A stretch of 12,780 nt of DNA from M0108 sp049654905. GTDB lineage: Bacteria; Pseudomonadota; Gammaproteobacteria; Chromatiales; Chromatiaceae. How positions within the stretch are numbered: position 1 is the stretch's first letter; every line of letters starts with the position of its first letter. Shown here piece after piece: positions 10,350 to 12,780 of the stretch. The position numbers and the translations under genes were made by a program. The notes beneath the pieces were generated by a model. That model saw only the letters and a list, made by a program, of their open reading frames with translations. It was not told where the DNA came from and did not search any database. Location: positions 1 to 12,780 of the forward strand of contig JBASIS010000277.1 of assembly GCA_049654905.1 (NCBI GenBank). The letters are read 5' to 3'.

Positions 10350-11747
10350 TCAGACGCGACGCGGCCAGAGTCGTACCGTCGCTACCCCGAACAGAAGCAG
10401 CACCAGTCCCACTATCGCCGGCCCCGACATCAGGGGTACCGGGGTCGGGGTCGGACCACAGCCAGGGAACTTAAAGCTGGCGATCTGAGTAGTCCAGCCG
10501 ACCCTGCTGGTTTCCTCTAGATATTCATTGGTGTACCAGAAGGTGCAGTCATCCACGGGATCCACCTGCATGGCGGTATAGTCGCCCCAGCGAGCGCTAG
10601 AGCCGGTCTGGGAGCCGGCGCCGACTTGGATCAGACCCTCCGCGAACGGCATAGTCCCCGGGGGGTCGGTCGCCAGCCGGCCGACATAATGGATCGACGG
10701 AAACAGGGTGGTGCTCGAACTGCTATAGCCCAACGCCATGTTGCCCTGACGATCCATGGCAATGGAACCCATCCACCGGAACTGGCCTGGTACGTCGCTG
10801 GCCGAGGTGCCTTCCTGATAGACGACCGGCGCCGGAGCACCGGGAGACCGGATCTCGTACCAGCCCACACCGATCTGGGAGGTCAATCCCAAGTTGGCGT
10901 CCATCGCGACACTGTGGTTCACCACCAGCGACTCATGGGTACCAAAGTTGCGGTAGGCCAGACGGTACATGGCGTGCCCGCCAAGGGACTCCAGAAGTAC
11001 AGCAGTGCCAGGCTGAGGAACACAGCGACCTCGGAAGACGTCTAGGCAGGCAGGGGTATAGGGATCGACCGGGATATAGACCGGCCCCGTAAAAGAGGTG
11101 TTCGCGGGTGTGTCCCAATCCACGGCGAACCGGTACATTGTTAACTTGTCGTATTCGCTCCAATGCTCCCCGACCAGGTAATTGGGTGAGCCGACCGGTG
11201 GCGGATTGTGGCCGTCCAAGTCGGACGGCAAGAGCGACCACTCCTGTTCACGGAAAAAGCACTGCTGGCTGGCCGAGGCACCATTAAGCATCGCCCGGCG
11301 CTCCAGCGCGCAGGTCGTCACCCCCTTGAAGCCTGCGTCACCAAAAATGTTGTAGGTAACGTAGTAGCCATCCGGCCAGACCCCGATCTTGGGGTAGTCG
11401 GGGAAGTCGGTACCGTAGGAAAAGGCATAGCGGTGGTAAGACCCCAGGGGGTCACCCGAGGTGGAGATGGCGACGCACTCGAAGTTATCGCCTACATCAG
11501 GGACCGCGAACTGCGAGATCAGCCAGCGATCGGCCAGAGCGTCGTAAAGGACGATGGGATCACCATCGTTTCGCGTCTCGCAGACGCCGCCAAAACCAGC
11601 CCAGAGAGTATTGTTTGCTACTGGCCCATAGAGCAGAGCGCCCGTCTTGCTGTAGACCGCGAATGTGACATTCACGATCTGTACATAGTGGTCAGGACCC
11701 ACATCGCCGTTAGTGTCCGGCGGGTAGTAACCAAATACGTTATCCAA
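10350..11747 (-). CDS. Secreted protein of an unnamed PPDTNGDVGP family, body and IPTL-CTERM-like tail (second frame of a split gene)
   Basis: This is the main part (465 codons) of a large secreted protein; I do not know an assigned function. It opens DNVFGYYPPDTNGDVGPDHY and continues VQIVNVTFAVYSKTG. Other conserved-looking blocks are NDGDPIVLYDALADRWLISQ, FPDYPKIGVWPDGYYVTYN, RWGDYTAMQVDPVDDCTFWY and IASFKFPGC. From memory, these blocks recur in secreted hypothetical proteins of several bacterial phyla. DTNGDVG resembles a calcium-binding loop, and the repeated strand-turn blocks suggest a beta-rich, possibly propeller-like fold (inference). Eight cysteines fit an exported protein. The end is PTPTPVPLMSGP, a hydrophobic helix and RLWPRRV, resembling an IPTL-CTERM sorting signal processed by an exosortase. 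The TTG at 11747 is unlikely to be a real start: there is no signal peptide here, and the N-terminus lies in the overlapping frame at 11672-12121. The gene looks by eye less GC-rich than its neighbours. Confidence 0.8.
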   Translation of the reverse strand: MDNVFGYYPPDTNGDVGPDHYVQIVNVTFAVYSKTGALLYGPVANNTLWAGFGGVCETRNDGDPIVLYDALADRWLISQFAVPDVGDNFECVAISTSGDPLGSYHRYAFSYGTDFPDYPKIGVWPDGYYVTYNIFGDAGFKGVTTCALERRAMLNGASASQQCFFREQEWSLLPSDLDGHNPPPVGSPNYLVGEHWSEYDKLTMYRFAVDWDTPANTSFTGPVYIPVDPYTPACLDVFRGRCVPQPGTAVLLESLGGHAMYRLAYRNFGTHESLVVNHSVAMDANLGLTSQIGVGWYEIRSPGAPAPVVYQEGTSASDVPGQFRWMGSIAMDRQGNMALGYSSSSTTLFPSIHYVGRLATDPPGTMPFAEGLIQVGAGSQTGSSARWGDYTAMQVDPVDDCTFWYTNEYLEETSRVGWTTQIASFKFPGCGPTPTPVPLMSGPAIVGLVLLLFGVATVRLWPRRV

Positions 11748-12121
11748 CCCGGGAAGTTCTGGAGCGGGACCGGCATTGGCATCGTACCCGCTGCTGATTC
11801 CAGGGGCGGGCGGGCCGGAATCGCCTTTGCCCGCTGCAGCGACTGCTTCAGGGCTTGGACACGGGAGTTCGGAACCGGGTGCTTGACTGGCAACTCCCCA
11901 CCCAGGGCAGTCGCGACGGCCGGAATATCGCGCAACGCCGGGGAGGTGTCGTGTGCCACCGCGGCAGCGACCTTTGGCAAGCCTACCCCGCTATAGGCTT
12001 GTAGGGCAGTGCCATCACCCGAACCCGCGACAACGAAAGGGCTTAGTAGGCCCATTGCCATGGTAAGGAGACCTATCGTCGCGATGCGCCGCGGCGACAG
12101 GCCCTGGTTTTTGACTAACAT
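11672..12121 (-). CDS. N-terminal part of the same secreted protein, with signal peptide (first frame of the split gene)
   Basis: This frame supplies the missing N-terminus of the gene at 10350-11747. It starts MLVKNQGLSPRRIATIGLLT and continues MAMGLLSPFVVAGSG: a basic n-region, a hydrophobic core and a likely signal-peptidase site. A low-complexity Ala/Pro-rich stretch follows (RAKAIPARPPLESAAGTMPM), ending PVPLQNFPG. Beyond codon 125 (11747) the frame runs only another 25 residues, which look like noise (WITYLVTTRRTLTAMW), to a stop at 11672. Moving to the -1 frame at 11747 gives NFPG-LDNVFGYYPPDTNGD and an intact product of about 590 residues. The ATG at 12121 is chosen. GTG at 12127 is nearly as likely, as it sits about 9 nt after an AGGGGG ribosome binding site; GTG at 12172 is less likely. 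The gene follows trxC by about 70 nt in the same direction. Confidence 0.7.
   Translation of the reverse strand: MLVKNQGLSPRRIATIGLLTMAMGLLSPFVVAGSGDGTALQAYSGVGLPKVAAAVAHDTSPALRDIPAVATALGGELPVKHPVPNSRVQALKQSLQRAKAIPARPPLESAAGTMPMPVPLQNFPGWITYLVTTRRTLTAMWVLTTMYRS
11747..11753 (-). other. Frame junction: slippery-type heptamer C CCG GGT
   Basis: The heptamer on the minus strand is in the zero frame of the upstream reading (TTC CCG GGT) and fits X XXY YYZ. After a -1 slip the tRNAs would read CCC GGG, and the next codon is TTG, giving NFPG followed by LDNVFG. This joins the two halves without a lost or extra residue. GC-only heptamers are generally poor slip sites, so a single-base deletion within CCCGGGTT or a sequencing error is at least as likely. 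Confidence 0.6.
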
Positions 12122-12144
12122 TCTCACTGTCTGTTGCCCCCTAA

Positions 12145-12159
12145 TGAATAGCCCATTCA
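12145..12159 (-). repeat. Short inverted repeat between trxC and the secreted-protein gene
   Basis: TGAAT and ATTCA form 5-bp arms around a 5-nt centre, just upstream of the AGGGGG ribosome binding site of the secreted-protein gene. It is too short and lacks a T-run, so it is not a terminator. It leaves open co-transcription of trxC with the downstream gene. Any operator role is a guess. Confidence 0.25.
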
Positions 12160-12196
12160 ACAAATCGAGCACCTCGCGCCCGAAGAGGAACTTATG

Positions 12197-12631
12197 TTAA
12201 AGCTTACGGCGAATCCAGTTTTCCAGTGCAGGGGCGTCCATCGCCCCCGAGGTGCGCGCCACCTCCCGGCCGCCGCGAAAGACCACCAGGGTCGGGATGC
12301 TCCGGATGCCATGGCGCCCCGCCAGGGCCTGAGCCTCCTCCGTGTTCACCTTGATCAGCCGCGCCTGGGGCTCGATGCGCCGGGCCACGGCCTCGAAGGC
12401 CGGCGCCATGGCGCGACAGGGCGCGCACCAGGGGGCCCAGAAATCCACCACCAGCGGCAGATCGCTCCGCCCCAGGTGCTTGGCGAAGCGCTCCTCGTCC
12501 AGGGCCAGGGGGGCGCCGGCAAAGAGGGGCGCACGGCACTTACCGCACTTGGCTTCCTCGCCCAGACGCCCCGGGGGTACCCGGTTAACCGCATCGCACT
12601 GGGGACAAACAAGGTGAACAGCTTGGGTCAT
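12197..12631 (-). CDS. trxC: Thioredoxin 2 (zinc-ribbon thioredoxin)
   Basis: TrxC is a cytoplasmic thiol-disulfide reductant, reduced by thioredoxin reductase and linked to oxidative-stress defence in E. coli. The 144-residue product has the TrxC-specific N-terminal zinc ribbon, with cysteine pairs C9/C12 (CPQC) and C29/C32 (CGKC). A thioredoxin fold follows, with VVDFWAPWCAPCRAMAP (active-site C69 and C72) and the cis-proline P113 in RSIPTLVVF. The active site reads WCAPC rather than the usual WCGPC. The length matches E. coli TrxC (139 aa). The ATG at 12631 has AGGAG 9 nt upstream. It is the first gene of this strand in the window, with an AT-rich region before it. Confidence 0.95.
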   Translation of the reverse strand: MTQAVHLVCPQCDAVNRVPPGRLGEEAKCGKCRAPLFAGAPLALDEERFAKHLGRSDLPLVVDFWAPWCAPCRAMAPAFEAVARRIEPQARLIKVNTEEAQALAGRHGIRSIPTLVVFRGGREVARTSGAMDAPALENWIRRKL

Positions 12632-12671
12632 GGGGCTGGGCTCCTGGGGGCTGAGAGACTGTCTAGGAACT

Positions 12672-12702
12672 AATTTATCCCATAAATTTAACTGACTGCT
12701 AA
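12672..12702 (-). promoter_or_regulatory. Possible trxC promoter overlapped by an inverted repeat
   Basis: On the minus strand, TTAGCA (12702-12697, 4 of 6) is followed by 17 nt and GATAAA (12679-12674, 4 of 6), about 40 nt upstream of the trxC ATG. The -10 region lies within a perfect inverted repeat, AATTTAT-CCC-ATAAATT (12672-12688). A further copy of AATTTAT follows at 12701-12707. The repeat could be an operator. The hexamer matches are modest and other -10-like AT sequences lie nearby. Confidence 0.35.
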
Positions 12703-12723
12703 TTTATAGGGCGTTTGATTATT

Positions 12724-12733
12724 GCAAATTTGC
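12724..12733. repeat. Perfect 10-bp palindrome GCAAATTTGC upstream of trxC
   Basis: GCAAATTTGC is self-complementary and lies about 93-102 nt upstream of the trxC start, in AT-rich sequence unlike the GC-rich genes. It could be a regulator site for trxC or for a gene beyond 12780, or chance. The bases from 12734 to 12780 show no gene. Confidence 0.3.
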
Positions 12734-12780
12734 CGCAGCAGTAATCGGCCAGAGGCGCAATAAACCTGTGCCTCGCTCGA

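Noticed and set aside
10260..10520. Plus-strand 86-codon frame downstream of the secreted-protein gene
   Set aside because: It overlaps the 3' end of the secreted-protein gene and two hairpins, and its composition is random-looking.

Overview
The window looks like a stretch of a GC-rich gammaproteobacterial chromosome. The gene order leuC-leuD-leuB-asd-fimV and the carA-carB-greA cluster are both typical of that class. Protein similarity together with an IPTL-type C-terminal sorting signal suggests something near the Chromatiales (purple sulfur bacteria), but this is an inference from general resemblance and not a database result. Every supported gene is on the minus strand, so transcription runs from high to low coordinates.

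Layout in the direction of transcription: (1) 12780-12632 is an AT-rich upstream region with two short inverted repeats and a possible promoter for trxC. (2) trxC encodes thioredoxin 2 with an N-terminal zinc ribbon. (3) A long secreted protein of an unnamed family follows. It has a signal peptide, a conserved PPDTNGDVGP core and an IPTL-CTERM-like tail, and it is split by a -1 frame change at 11747-11753. (4) A probable terminator at 10296-10321, a good sigma70-type promoter at 10148-10176 and a structured leader of about 170 nt precede carA. (5) carA and carB encode the two subunits of carbamoyl-phosphate synthase. (6) Two tandem hairpins follow, the second an intrinsic terminator placed directly before the greA ribosome binding site. 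(7) greA ends in another terminator-like hairpin. (8) leuC, leuD, leuB and asd form a tight block, and the window ends inside fimV.

The metabolic logic is coherent. CarAB supplies carbamoyl phosphate for pyrimidines and arginine. LeuC/LeuD (isopropylmalate isomerase) and LeuB (isopropylmalate dehydrogenase) carry out the middle steps of leucine synthesis; leuA is not in the window. Asd makes aspartate semialdehyde for the Lys/Thr/Met/Ile branch. GreA rescues backtracked RNA polymerase.

Most of the window is ordinary core genome. The most unusual locus is the secreted protein between trxC and carA. Its two frames join seamlessly at a heptamer that fits the X XXY YYZ pattern of -1 ribosomal frameshift sites. 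A one-base deletion or sequencing error explains the same data and is the simpler reading.
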